Assembly: GCF_005280255.1 (NCBI RefSeq)
Contig: NZ_CP040018.1
Span: forward strand, 3,782,001 to 3,846,000
Reading direction: 5' to 3'
DNA from: Arthrobacter sp. 24S4-2
GTDB taxonomy: Bacteria > Actinomycetota > Actinomycetes > Actinomycetales > Micrococcaceae
DNA length: 64,000 bases
Below, piece after piece: positions 35,626-44,078 of the stretch (positions within the stretch are counted from its first letter, which is position 1; each line of letters opens with the position of its first letter). The position numbers were made by a program, and so were the translations under genes. Below the pieces are notes generated by a model. The model saw only the letters and a program-made list of their open reading frames with translations. It was not told the DNA's origin and ran no database searches.

Positions 35626-36564
35626 TCAGCGGTTGCTGACCTTGCCCATGAGGGACGCAATCGGGCGCAGGAAGAGCGGGCGTGCCAGGAACCAGGCTGC
35701 GACCATTACCGCGACCGATGCCGCAAAGATGCCGAACCCGACCCAGCTGACGTCGTCACTGCCCCCGTACATGTGGTTGAGGTTCCGCAGGGCGCCCGTC
35801 GCCAGGACCAGGAACACATGGACCACGATGAAGGCCACAAAGTAGATCATCACGGGGAAATGGATCGCGCGTGCCACCTCGATCGGGTAGGCCTTGTTGA
35901 GGGCGGCGGCTTTCTTGGGCCACGCGGAAGATGTCCGCAGGCCGGAGATAAAGGCCAGCGGGGCCGCGATGAAGACAGTCACGAAGTAGGTCAGCAGCTG
36001 AAGGGCGTTGTAGTTGACCCAGCCGTTCTCCGTGGGCCAGTTCAGGGAGGCGTACTGGAGTGCGGCAGAGAGCGCGTTGGGGAAGACGTCCCAGCTTGTA
36101 GGCACGATCCGCACCCACTGTCCGGTGGCAAAGACGAGGATTGCGAACACAATCCCGTTAAGGATCCACAGTGCGTCCAGGGTCAGGTGGAACCATAGCT
36201 CCAGGCTGATTTTCGTCGGGGCGTTCCTGGTGCGGACCGGGCCCTTGTTGTTCCGGGTCCAATAGGCCGCAGGCCGGGTTTGGGTACGCACCTGCCACCC
36301 GGAACGGATGATCAGCAGCAGGAAGAAGCCATTTAGGAAGTGCTGCCAGGCCAACCAGGCCGGGAAGCCCACTGGAGCGCCTTCGGGCAGCTCCGCATGG
36401 CCCGGGTATTCCACCAGGAACTCCTTGACGCCGCCGAGCCCTGTGGCCCACTTCGCGAGCAGCACCACGAGAAGCAGGGCAACGAGCACAGCCGGCACTG
36501 CCCAGTACAGCTTGGCCCACTTGCTCTTTGCAGTTCCGGACTTCTTCTTGGTTGGTAGTGACAT
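35626..36564 (-). CDS. Cytochrome b561/b6-type membrane protein
   Basis: A 312-residue integral membrane protein with an N-terminal Lys-rich tail and about six membrane helices (first at residues 21-42). Paired histidines in or beside helices (AWQHFLNG, LELWFHLTLDALW, RAIHFPVMIYF, VVHVFLV) fit binding of two b-type hemes, as in the formate dehydrogenase gamma/thiosulfate reductase cytochrome b or Ni-hydrogenase b-type families. The ATG at 36564 (MSLPTKKKSG) is chosen with AGAGGAA nine bases upstream. No catalytic partner (molybdopterin enzyme) is adjacent, so the reaction is unknown. Its stop lies 12 bases from the convergent photolyase stop. Confidence 0.8.
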   Translation of the reverse strand: MSLPTKKKSGTAKSKWAKLYWAVPAVLVALLLVVLLAKWATGLGGVKEFLVEYPGHAELPEGAPVGFPAWLAWQHFLNGFFLLLIIRSGWQVRTQTRPAAYWTRNNKGPVRTRNAPTKISLELWFHLTLDALWILNGIVFAILVFATGQWVRIVPTSWDVFPNALSAALQYASLNWPTENGWVNYNALQLLTYFVTVFIAAPLAFISGLRTSSAWPKKAAALNKAYPIEVARAIHFPVMIYFVAFIVVHVFLVLATGALRNLNHMYGGSDDVSWVGFGIFAASVAVMVAAWFLARPLFLRPIASLMGKVSNR

Positions 36565-36865
36565 CGAACAGCATTCCTCTCGAGAATGATCGACAAGTGA
36601 CGCGGGCGGATCCACCCTGCCGGGCTGCACCGGCGGGAGCGGCGACTGGGTTAGTGCGCCTTAATAGCTTGAATCATGAACAGCGGAAGCGCGAACCCGT
36701 GCGCAGCCACGGTCATGCCCCGCAATATTGGAGCCGTTCCACGGAGGCCACGCCCGCCAGTGCGGCGATCATCGTTGAACAGCCACTTGGCACGGTAGGA
36801 CGTTTGCCCCCGCGAATGAGAATACTAGGAAATGCTAGTAGTTGGAGGCCCTCCAGACAAAGAAA
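36565..36865 (-). other. Non-coding spacer upstream of the cytochrome b gene
   Basis: About 300 bases between the cytochrome b start and the initiator-tRNA terminator. I see no gene or RNA. The segment near 36816-36840 is the most A/T-rich and could hold the cytochrome b promoter on the minus strand. Confidence 0.45.
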
Positions 36866-36901
36866 GAGGCCCTGACCGGCTTATTTGCCGGTCAGGGCCT
36901 C
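36866..36901 (-). terminator. Terminator of initiator tRNA copy 1
   Basis: A perfect 15-bp stem (36866-36880 with 36887-36901) and six-base loop directly after the tRNA on the minus strand, followed by a T-rich tail (TTTCTTTG on that strand). Confidence 0.9.
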
Positions 36902-36906
36902 TTCTG

Positions 36907-36983
36907 TGGTTGCGGGGACAGGATTTGAACCTGTGACCTCTGGGTTATGAGCCCAGCGAGCTACCGAACTGCTCCACCCCGCG
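36907..36983 (-). tRNA. Initiator tRNA-fMet (CAT), copy 1, CCA encoded
   Basis: The 77-base gene including CCA folds into a full cloverleaf with anticodon CAT in the loop CTCATAA. The acceptor end has the unpaired C1-A72 and the anticodon stem the three G-C pairs (GGG/CCC) that define bacterial initiators. The gene body is identical to copy 2 at 37128-37201. The encoded CCA (36907-36909) is absent from copy 2. Confidence 0.95.
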
Positions 36984-37083
36984 TCGCTTGATCAACACTA
37001 CCCTACTTTTGCGGCCGTCCCGACCACCGCCCATTCCGTACCGCTACCAGCCGGCGAAGACTGGCCCCAAGGACGACAAAGCA

Positions 37084-37120
37084 AAAGGCCCGGAATCTCT
37101 TTCGAGAATTCCAGGCCTTT
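37084..37120 (-). terminator. Terminator of initiator tRNA copy 2
   Basis: The stem AAAGGCC (37084-37090) pairs with GGCCTTT (37114-37120), extended inward by GGAAT/ATTCC after one mismatch. On the minus strand it ends in TTTTGCTTT. Confidence 0.85.
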
Positions 37121-37127
37121 CCTTCAG

Positions 37128-37201
37128 TTGCGGGGACAGGATTTGAACCTGTGACCTCTGGGTTATGAGCCCAGCGAGCTACCGAACTGCTCCACCCCGC
37201 G
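37128..37201 (-). tRNA. Initiator tRNA-fMet (CAT), copy 2, no encoded CCA
   Basis: The 74-base gene is identical in body to copy 1, with CAT anticodon, C1-A72 mismatch and three G-C pairs in the anticodon stem. The base triplet that would encode CCA reads CTG on the minus strand, so CCA must be added by the nucleotidyltransferase. About 20 bases of 5' flank resemble that of copy 1, showing a tandem duplication. Confidence 0.95.
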
Positions 37202-37368
37202 TCGCAAGAACAACACTACCTGCCGGTGAACGTGAGGCCAAATTGAGGGGACGTGATCTGCGTCTCCGCACCACTTGGGCGCTGGTACCGGGGTTCCTGC
37301 CCGTGTTGCCGGCTGGCGTTCCTGCACGGTGCTGCCCCCGGATATCGGTGAGGCGCCGGACACGGCAA

Positions 37369-37409
37369 AGGCCGGCCTCCCCTGTCCTCACGGAAGGGGA
37401 AACCGGCCT
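37369..37409 (-). terminator. Terminator after the UPF0182 gene
   Basis: AGGCCGG (37369-37375) pairs with CCGGCCT (37403-37409); the stem continues inward with GGGGA/TCCCC. It lies about 30 bases past the stop and ends in TTTGCC on the minus strand. Confidence 0.75.
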
Positions 37410-37440
37410 GTTCCAGGCTATTGCGAGCCCGCCCGCCTGA

Positions 37441-40400
37441 TCAGTTGCCGGGAGAGGACGACGGCGAGGCTGCCGCCGACGGGGCCGCTGTCGGCGCCGG
37501 AGTTGCCCCCTGCGTCGGAGCTGCAGAACCAGTCCCGAGCTTAGCTTCGGCGTCGATCGCCTTTTGCAGAGCAGCGGACAGTTTCTTCTGCTGCTCACCG
37601 TAGCCTGCAAAATCACCCTTCGCGAGGGCGTCCTGGCCGGCCTTGATGGCTGCGTTCGCTTCGTCCAGCGCGGCCTTGAGGTCCGCCTTGGCATCCGTGC
37701 TGCCGGTGGCAGGCGGGGTGCTTCCCCCGGTTGCGGGCGGCGTCTGCCCGTTATTGGCAAAGTCACCGGCCTGGGCGCCCGACTGGCCACCGAAGAGCTG
37801 GTTGAGCGCCTCATCGAGTGTTGCCGCGAAACCGATCTTGTCGCCGAAGGCCACCAGCACGCGCTGCAGTGTGGGGTACGAGGTTTCACCCGTGGACCGC
37901 AGGTAAACGGGCTGCACATAGAGCAGACCGCCGCCCACCGGAAGGGTCAGCAGGTTGCCGTTGAGGACGGCGGACGCGCCCTGCCGGAGCAGGTTCAGGG
38001 CCTGCGACACAGTGGGATCCGAGTTGAACTTGTTCTGCGCCTGGCCGGGGCCGGGCACCTGGGCTTCCGGCGGAATCTGCAGGAGCCTGAGCTGGCCGTA
38101 GCTTTCGGCCTTGACGCCCTTCTGGTTGCCGGCGTCCGAATCCGCGGCGAGGAATCCGTACAGCACGTTGCGGGCGGTGCCGTTGACCACCTGCGGAATG
38201 AACGACGACGTGAGCTGGAAGGCAGGCTTGTCCTGGTCCGGCATCTTCAGCGACATGTAGAACGGCGGCTGCTTGACCTCGTCCTTGACCGTGGGATCGT
38301 TCGGCACGGACCACGCGTCGTTGTTCGTGTAGAAGTTATCCGGCTGGGTGACGTGGTAGCGGCCCAGCAGCTCGCGCTGGACCTTGAACAGGTCTTCGGG
38401 GTACCGGACGTGGCTCATGAGTGCGCCGGACATCTCCGAGTACGGCTTCAGGGAAGTGGGGAAGATGTTCTGCCAGGCCTTCAGCACCGGATCCTGGTCA
38501 TCCCAGGCATACAGCGTGACGGAACCGTCGTAGGCGTCAACGGTTGCCTTCACGGAGTTGCGGATGTAGTTGACCGAGCTGTTCGGCAAGGCGACGGTGC
38601 GCCCGGCCGTGGTCTGCGAATCAGCGGTTGCCGCGGAAAGCTGCTCCTGCTGGGAATACGGGTAGTACTGGCTGGTGGTGTATCCGTCCACGATCCACTT
38701 GACCCGGCCGTCCACTACTGCCGGGTAGGCGTTTCCGTCGACCGTGAGGTACGGCGCCACCTTTTCAACTCGGTCCCGCGGGTTGCGGTCGTAGAGGATC
38801 TGCGAGTCGGCGTTCACTCCGTCGGACAGCAAGAGGTCGGAGGACTGGAACTTGACCGCGTAAAGGACCTTGTTGAAGAAGCTGCCGACGTTCGGTCCGC
38901 CGTTTCCGGTGAAGGTGTACTGGGTTTCGCCGTCACCTTCCTTGCCGGCGGGGCGGTCCTGCTCACGGTGCGGCGCACCGTCCGGGGCTCCGACGATCGA
39001 GTACTCGGGCGAGTTTTCGCCGAAGTAGATCCGGGGCTGATAGGTCGCATCTGTGCCGAGGACTCCGGTGGACGGGATGCCGGCCTGCAGGAACTCGGGT
39101 TTGCCGTCGGCCGTGAACTTGTTGCCTTTGGCCGCCACCACGCCGTAGCCGTGGGTGTAGACCACGTGCCGGTTCAGCCAGGACTGCTGGTTGGCGCTCA
39201 GGCCGTCCGGGTTCAGCTCACGGACGGCAATCACGGTGTCCTGGACCTTGCCGTCCACTTCATACCGGTCGACGTTCAGCGCGCTTGGGAACTGGTAATA
39301 GGGCCGGTACTGCTCAAGCTGGGCGAACGCGTCCGAAATCAGGTTAGGGTCCAGGAGCCGGATATTGGCAGTGGTCTGTGCGTCCGGTGCCAGCGCGCCG
39401 GTGGTGGCATTGGTGGTGGCGTTGTAGCGCTTTTCCTGGATCTTATCCAGGCCGTAGGCAGAACGGGTCATGCTGATGTTCCGCTCAATGAACGGCTTTT
39501 CAAGCGTCTGTTCGGACGGGCGCACCTGGAACTGCTGGATGACCCACGGGTAGACACCGCCGGCAAGGATGGACGTAATGACCAGCATGGCCGTGCCGAT
39601 TACGGGCAGCCGCCATTTGCCGATCACGGCGGCAACGATGAACAGGATTGCCACGAGCGCGGCGGCAACGGCCAGGATCGACTTCGTCGGAATGACCGCG
39701 TTCACATCCGTGTACAAGGCACCGGCCCAGCGGCCGCCGGAGTTCTGGACAGCGGAATAGCGGTCCAGCCAGAAGTTCACGCCAAGCAGCAGAAGGAAGG
39801 CCGCACCCGTCACGGCGAGGTGGATCTGGGCAGCGCGGCTGGTGAAGATGCCGCGCTCCATGATCCGGATGCTGCCATAGAGATAGTGGGTAAGGATGCC
39901 GGCAATGCCCGCCACGATGGCGACGCTGATCAGGAAGCCGGTGACGAAACCCAGGAAGGGCAGCGTCATGAGGTAGAAGCTGATGTCCAGGTTGAACTGG
40001 GGATCGTTCTGGCCGAACGGCACCTGATTGAAAAAGAGCAGCACTTTCTGCCACTGGCTGGCGGCGGCGCTCCCGGCAAAGAGACCGAACAGTATCGGCA
40101 GGCCGATCATGACCACCCGGCGCACGGGTTCCAGCTGCGCCTGGTAGCGGTTCAGGTTGTCCCTGATTTCCGAGTCCGGGGCATAGACGGGACGGGCGTG
40201 ATAGGCGATTCGGATGGCGTAGAACATCGCCACGAACATCAGGACGAATCCAGCCACGAAAATGGCGATCCTCGAGAGGTTCTCCGTCAGGAACACTTCA
40301 AAGAAACCGAGCTGCTGATACCAGAGAACGTCGGTCCAGACGTTGGCGAAGAAGATGAATCCGACCACAACCAGGGCAACGACGATCAACGTCGGCGTCA

Positions 40401-40458
40401 AGGCACCTCGCCTTGGCTGGGGTCTTCCGGGCGGAGTGGAGCTGGCGGGACGGGACAA
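37441..40458 (-). CDS. UPF0182 family large membrane protein
   Basis: A 1005-residue membrane protein related to M. tuberculosis Rv3193c. About seven hydrophobic helices lie in the first 330 residues (VVALVVVGFIFFANVWTDV is the first). A long extracytoplasmic domain (about 330-880) follows with family phrases such as PFIERNISMTRSAYGLD, NPRDRVEKVAPYLTVDGNAYP and GRYHVTQPDNFY. The end is Ala/Pro/Ser/Lys-rich and disordered. It has no known activity. It keeps the same order next to the PDZ-Lon protease gene as in mycobacteria, so an envelope role linked to that protease is a fair inference. Confidence 0.93.
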   Translation of the reverse strand: MSRPASSTPPGRPQPRRGALTPTLIVVALVVVGFIFFANVWTDVLWYQQLGFFEVFLTENLSRIAIFVAGFVLMFVAMFYAIRIAYHARPVYAPDSEIRDNLNRYQAQLEPVRRVVMIGLPILFGLFAGSAAASQWQKVLLFFNQVPFGQNDPQFNLDISFYLMTLPFLGFVTGFLISVAIVAGIAGILTHYLYGSIRIMERGIFTSRAAQIHLAVTGAAFLLLLGVNFWLDRYSAVQNSGGRWAGALYTDVNAVIPTKSILAVAAALVAILFIVAAVIGKWRLPVIGTAMLVITSILAGGVYPWVIQQFQVRPSEQTLEKPFIERNISMTRSAYGLDKIQEKRYNATTNATTGALAPDAQTTANIRLLDPNLISDAFAQLEQYRPYYQFPSALNVDRYEVDGKVQDTVIAVRELNPDGLSANQQSWLNRHVVYTHGYGVVAAKGNKFTADGKPEFLQAGIPSTGVLGTDATYQPRIYFGENSPEYSIVGAPDGAPHREQDRPAGKEGDGETQYTFTGNGGPNVGSFFNKVLYAVKFQSSDLLLSDGVNADSQILYDRNPRDRVEKVAPYLTVDGNAYPAVVDGRVKWIVDGYTTSQYYPYSQQEQLSAATADSQTTAGRTVALPNSSVNYIRNSVKATVDAYDGSVTLYAWDDQDPVLKAWQNIFPTSLKPYSEMSGALMSHVRYPEDLFKVQRELLGRYHVTQPDNFYTNNDAWSVPNDPTVKDEVKQPPFYMSLKMPDQDKPAFQLTSSFIPQVVNGTARNVLYGFLAADSDAGNQKGVKAESYGQLRLLQIPPEAQVPGPGQAQNKFNSDPTVSQALNLLRQGASAVLNGNLLTLPVGGGLLYVQPVYLRSTGETSYPTLQRVLVAFGDKIGFAATLDEALNQLFGGQSGAQAGDFANNGQTPPATGGSTPPATGSTDAKADLKAALDEANAAIKAGQDALAKGDFAGYGEQQKKLSAALQKAIDAEAKLGTGSAAPTQGATPAPTAAPSAAASPSSSPGN

Positions 40459-40613
40459 ACTCGGTACCTCATAGCTGGTTGTCAGTTACTGGTCTAGTAA
40501 AAAGCAGAGCGCGCGTGATGAGTGTTTGCTCTGACTGCGGTCTTGCCGAGCGAGGGTTCAACATCAGTCATAACTGCCACGAGTGGCGGTGGTGCTTAGT
40601 TCCTGCAATTAGT

Positions 40614-41804
40614 CTAGTTGCTGGTGCAGCCCGGAAGGCCGGATGTGTCGCCCCCTGCGCCGACCGCCGTCACCGCTTCCCGGGCCTCTGCCAGGTTCTC
40701 GACTTTCACCACCTGCATGCCGTCCGGGATGTGCCCCATCACTTCTGCGCAGTTGGCTGCCGGGGCCAGGAATACCGTGGCTCCGTCTTCACGGGCCCCG
40801 TACATCTTCTGGGCGATACCGCCGATGGATCCCACAATGCCGTCGGGAGTGATCGTGCCGGTTCCGGCGATGTGTTTTCCGCCGGTCAGGTCCCCCGGCG
40901 TCACCGTGTCGATGATGCCCAGGGCAAACATCATTCCGGCGCTGGGGCCACCAACCTTGTCGAGGGAAATCTTGACCTCGAACGGAAACTTGAATTCGTA
41001 CTTCAACAGCACACCAAGGATAAATTTGCCCGCGGAATTCTCGGCGGGAGTGATGGTTTCGGTGACCGGCGCACCGTTGCGGTTGACGACGACGGTAGCC
41101 GGCTTCCCGCGTCCGGCGGCCAGTTCTTCCTGAACCACGGTCAGTGACGTTACGGGCTTGCCGTTCACTGTGGAAAAAACGTCACCGGCCTGAAGCTTGC
41201 CGGCTGAGGCAGACTGGTCCGCGAGGTCGGCGACCAACAGCTTCTGCTCAAACGGAATGTTCAGTTCCTTCAGGGCGGATGCGACGGCATTCTCCTGTGA
41301 AGTGGCCATGGCGACGGCGCTCTCCTGTTGGGATTCCTCCTTGGTTACGCCGCTGGGAAAGATGAGTTCCTCGGGGTAGACAGCCTTGGACCTGTCCAGC
41401 CACCCGGAGAAGGCTTCGAACACACTCACCGGACCGTTGGGGCCGCCGTTGACGTAAACGGTGGTGAGGTCGAGGTTTCCCTTCGCAGGAAACACCTCGC
41501 GGCCCGCCACGCTGATCACGGGTTTGCCGTTGTCGTTGGCGAGCGTATTGAACGTCGGTCCCGGTGACTCCACCACATAGGGAACCGGAAGGCTGGCAGC
41601 CGTGATGCCCAGCGCCAGCGCAATCAGCCCGGAAGCCACCATGGCCGCGTACCGGTTATCGCGCTCCTTGGCGCGGCGGGACGTTGGCCGGCCCGATGAT
41701 GGGCGGCCCGATGTGGACCACCGGGACAGCAGGCCGGGAGTGCTCCTGCCGCTGCCCTGGTCCGCCGGATCCCCTGGAGTCTGGTCACCCTGAGTAATTG
41801 TCAA
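40614..41804 (-). CDS. YlbL-type PDZ-Lon-like membrane serine protease
   Basis: A 396-residue protein related to M. tuberculosis Rv3194c and Bacillus YlbL. It has a polar Ser/Arg-rich N-terminus and a membrane helix at about 63-85 in this numbering (SGLIALALGITAASLPVPYVV). The PDZ domain includes LQAGDVFSTVNGKPVT, and the C-terminal Lon proteolytic domain has catalytic Ser in VGGPSAGMMFALG and Lys in GGIAQKMYGARE. The TTG at 41804 is chosen because AGAGG lies seven bases upstream; the frame stays open 20 codons further. It is extracytoplasmic, with unknown clients. Confidence 0.9.
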   Translation of the reverse strand: MTITQGDQTPGDPADQGSGRSTPGLLSRWSTSGRPSSGRPTSRRAKERDNRYAAMVASGLIALALGITAASLPVPYVVESPGPTFNTLANDNGKPVISVAGREVFPAKGNLDLTTVYVNGGPNGPVSVFEAFSGWLDRSKAVYPEELIFPSGVTKEESQQESAVAMATSQENAVASALKELNIPFEQKLLVADLADQSASAGKLQAGDVFSTVNGKPVTSLTVVQEELAAGRGKPATVVVNRNGAPVTETITPAENSAGKFILGVLLKYEFKFPFEVKISLDKVGGPSAGMMFALGIIDTVTPGDLTGGKHIAGTGTITPDGIVGSIGGIAQKMYGAREDGATVFLAPAANCAEVMGHIPDGMQVVKVENLAEAREAVTAVGAGGDTSGLPGCTSN

Positions 41805-42023
41805 TGAAGGACCTCTCCGCACCTGCGCCCGTGGGCACGGCACTGTGGCTGCGTCCAATCTCAATGCCGGCAGCCTGCAAATATTCCGATTACTAACACT
41901 ACGCGTTGGGCGGGCTGGAGCGCTCTTTGCCTACAGCGAACGGGGCCGGTTTCGGCAGACAGCCGCCAACGCCCCGGGGTACCGTGAAGGTGATCAACAG
42001 TCACACCGACGATCGGCGGGATC

Positions 42024-43430
42024 ATGACCTCCAACCCACTCAATCCGTCCAATGGCGACGACGACACCCCGAAGGATCCGCTTGCGGAAATGCTTCAGAA
42101 CCTCATGGGTGGCAAGGGCATGGGTGACATAGACCCCGCCGAACTGGCCAAAGCCGCGGGACTTCCTAACGACCCGAACCTCCTGGCCCAGATGTTCTCG
42201 CAGGTGCAGGCAATGATGAGCACCTCCTCCGAGGGCCCGGTGAATTGGCAGCTCGCGCACGAGAACGCCCGCCGGGTGGCTGCGAGCGGGTCCGACCCGT
42301 CCGTCACCGCTCAACAGTCCCGTGAAATCGACGAGGCACTGCGCCTGGCCGAGTTGTGGCTCGACCAGGTAACGGAACTTCCCGCCACCGGCCTGATCGG
42401 CAGGGCATGGTCCCGGGCCGAGTGGGTCGAGGAGACCCTCGGTACGTGGAAGCGGCTCACTGAGCCGGTGGCCAACAGTATTGCCAATGCGCTGTCCACT
42501 GCCATGACCGAACAGATGCCCGAAGAAATGAAGTCGATGATGGGCGGGGCGTCATCCATGTTGCAGAACATGGGCGGTGCCATCTTTGGCATGCAGCTCG
42601 GCCAGGCCATCGGCGCCCTCTCCGCTGAAGTGGTGAGCTCAACGGACATCGGCGTTCCGCTCGCCGACCTCGAAATGGCGCTCCTCCCGGCCAACGTGGC
42701 CAAGTTCGGCGAAGGCCTCAGCCTGCCCGAGAACGACATCCGGCTTTTCCTGGCCGTCCGGGAAGCCGCCCACGCCCGGCTTTTCGTCCAGGTGCCCTGG
42801 CTCCGCGGCCACCTCCTCGGGGCCATCGAGGCCTACGCCCGCGGCATCCACATCGACACTTCAAAGATCGAAGAGCTGGCCCGGGAGATCGACCCGAGCA
42901 ACCCCGAAGGCATCCAGGAGGCACTCTCCCAGGGCGTGTTCATGCCCCAGCGGACCCCGGCCCAGGAACAGGCACTCGAAAAACTCGAAACCGCGCTGGC
43001 CCTGGTGGAGGGCTGGGTGGACGAACTGACTGCTGCGGCCACGGAGAAGTTCCTGCCCTCGGCGTCGGCACTCCGCGAGACAGTCCGGCGGCGCCGCGCC
43101 ACCGGCGGCCCGGCCGAACATGCCTTCTCCTCCCTGGTGGGACTGGAGCTGCGGCCCCGGCGCCTCCGCGAAGCTGCCACCTTGTGGGCCTCCCTCAAGG
43201 AAGAACGTGGCACCGAAGGCCGGGACGCCATCTGGCACCACCCCGACCTGCTGCCCACCGGCGAGGACCTGGACGATCCGCAGGGGTTCAGTGCACGCCG
43301 CAAACTCGCCGAAGCGAACGACACCGAGGTGGATGACGCCCTGCAGAAGCTGCTGAGCGGCGGATTCGATGAACCGGCCAAGGACGACGAAGGATCCGGG
43401 AACGACGACGGGGAGACCCCTAAGGCCTAG
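42024..43430 (+). CDS. DUF2342 zinc-dependent metalloprotease-like protein
   Basis: This 468-residue protein corresponds to M. tuberculosis Rv3195. The N-terminus is low-complexity, then NPSNPEG-type helices. The family's metal motif appears as LAVREAAHARLFVQVPWLRGHLL near residues 239-258: EAAHxRL replaces HExxH, and a downstream IDTSKIEE segment supplies acids. A PSASALRETVRRRRATGGPAEHAF block is conserved in the family, and the C-terminus is acidic. The order next to the PDZ-Lon gene is conserved, and the two are divergent with 219 bases between. Proteolytic activity is not demonstrated. Confidence 0.88.
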   Translation: MTSNPLNPSNGDDDTPKDPLAEMLQNLMGGKGMGDIDPAELAKAAGLPNDPNLLAQMFSQVQAMMSTSSEGPVNWQLAHENARRVAASGSDPSVTAQQSREIDEALRLAELWLDQVTELPATGLIGRAWSRAEWVEETLGTWKRLTEPVANSIANALSTAMTEQMPEEMKSMMGGASSMLQNMGGAIFGMQLGQAIGALSAEVVSSTDIGVPLADLEMALLPANVAKFGEGLSLPENDIRLFLAVREAAHARLFVQVPWLRGHLLGAIEAYARGIHIDTSKIEELAREIDPSNPEGIQEALSQGVFMPQRTPAQEQALEKLETALALVEGWVDELTAAATEKFLPSASALRETVRRRRATGGPAEHAFSSLVGLELRPRRLREAATLWASLKEERGTEGRDAIWHHPDLLPTGEDLDDPQGFSARRKLAEANDTEVDDALQKLLSGGFDEPAKDDEGSGNDDGETPKA

Positions 43431-43443
43431 GGCATAAGCGGAC

Positions 43444-44078
43444 TTAGAAGAGCACCGACGGGACTTCGGTTTCGTCGGTGCTCTCGCCGTGTCCGTCGGC
43501 GTCAGGCACCAATCCGCGCGAGGTGGCGAACGCCACGCCCTCGAGGAACGCTTTGGCCCGCTGCGTCTCGGGGTACGCCTCCAGGAGCCGCCAGAACGCG
43601 GGATTGTGCCCGGCGACCAGCAGGTGCGCGAGTTCGTGCAGCAGAACGTAATCGGTCACCCACTGCGGCATGGGCCGCAGCTTGTCGGAGAGCCGGATGG
43701 TCCGTCGGCGGGCGTTGCCGAGCCCCAGCGGGAATTCTGGTTGCTGACCCAGCGCACAGACGACGGCACGGACCGTCCGCCAAGATACTTCCTCGACAGT
43801 TCGGCCGCATGCTCGGCCAGTGCGGCATCCGATGCCGGGCCGCGCCGCCCGGCCCCGCGGGATCGCCGGACTCCCTGCAGCCGGAGTTTCTCCAGCATCC
43901 GGTGCACCCATTCGCTTTCCTGGGCCTTGCTGAAATGCGCCGGGATGGCCACGACCGCGGTGCCGTTCTCCCAGAAGGCCGCCACTGTCCGGCGGCGCCG
44001 TGCTGAACGCCGCACTACAACCGGGGCGCCGTCGTGCGTCGTCAGCGGGCTGCTTTGTTTGTTCGCGGTTCCGGCCAT
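43444..44078 (-). pseudogene. YgjP/DUF45-like M48 metallopeptidase, frameshifted
   Basis: A short zinc metallopeptidase of the YgjP (DUF45) type. The N-terminal half has VVVRRSARRRRTVAAFWENGTAVVAIP and WVSNQNSRWGSATP. In the next frame the active-site helix reads TDYVLLHELAHLLVAGHNPAFW, with HELAH as zinc site. The frame breaks after SATPAD; one extra base at 43704 (GG on the plus strand instead of G) gives the expected DRTIRLS and restores 211 residues. The start overlaps the uvrD2 stop by one base in an ATGA, so it is coupled to uvrD2. Confidence 0.82.

Noticed and set aside
36866..37201. Possible integration site at the initiator tRNAs
   Set aside because: No integrase, partial tRNA copy, or shift in gene content is seen around them; they are complete duplicates with their own terminators.
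37564..40497. A 977-codon open frame on the plus strand opposite the UPF0182 gene
   Set aside because: It is an antisense shadow of a well-conserved membrane protein; the translation is Arg/Gly/His-rich and has no recognisable domain. GC-rich third positions make such frames common.
40614..41804. Longer start for the PDZ-Lon protein (up to 41864)
   Set aside because: The upstream 20 codons lack a ribosome site, whereas TTG at 41804 has AGAGG at the right distance.
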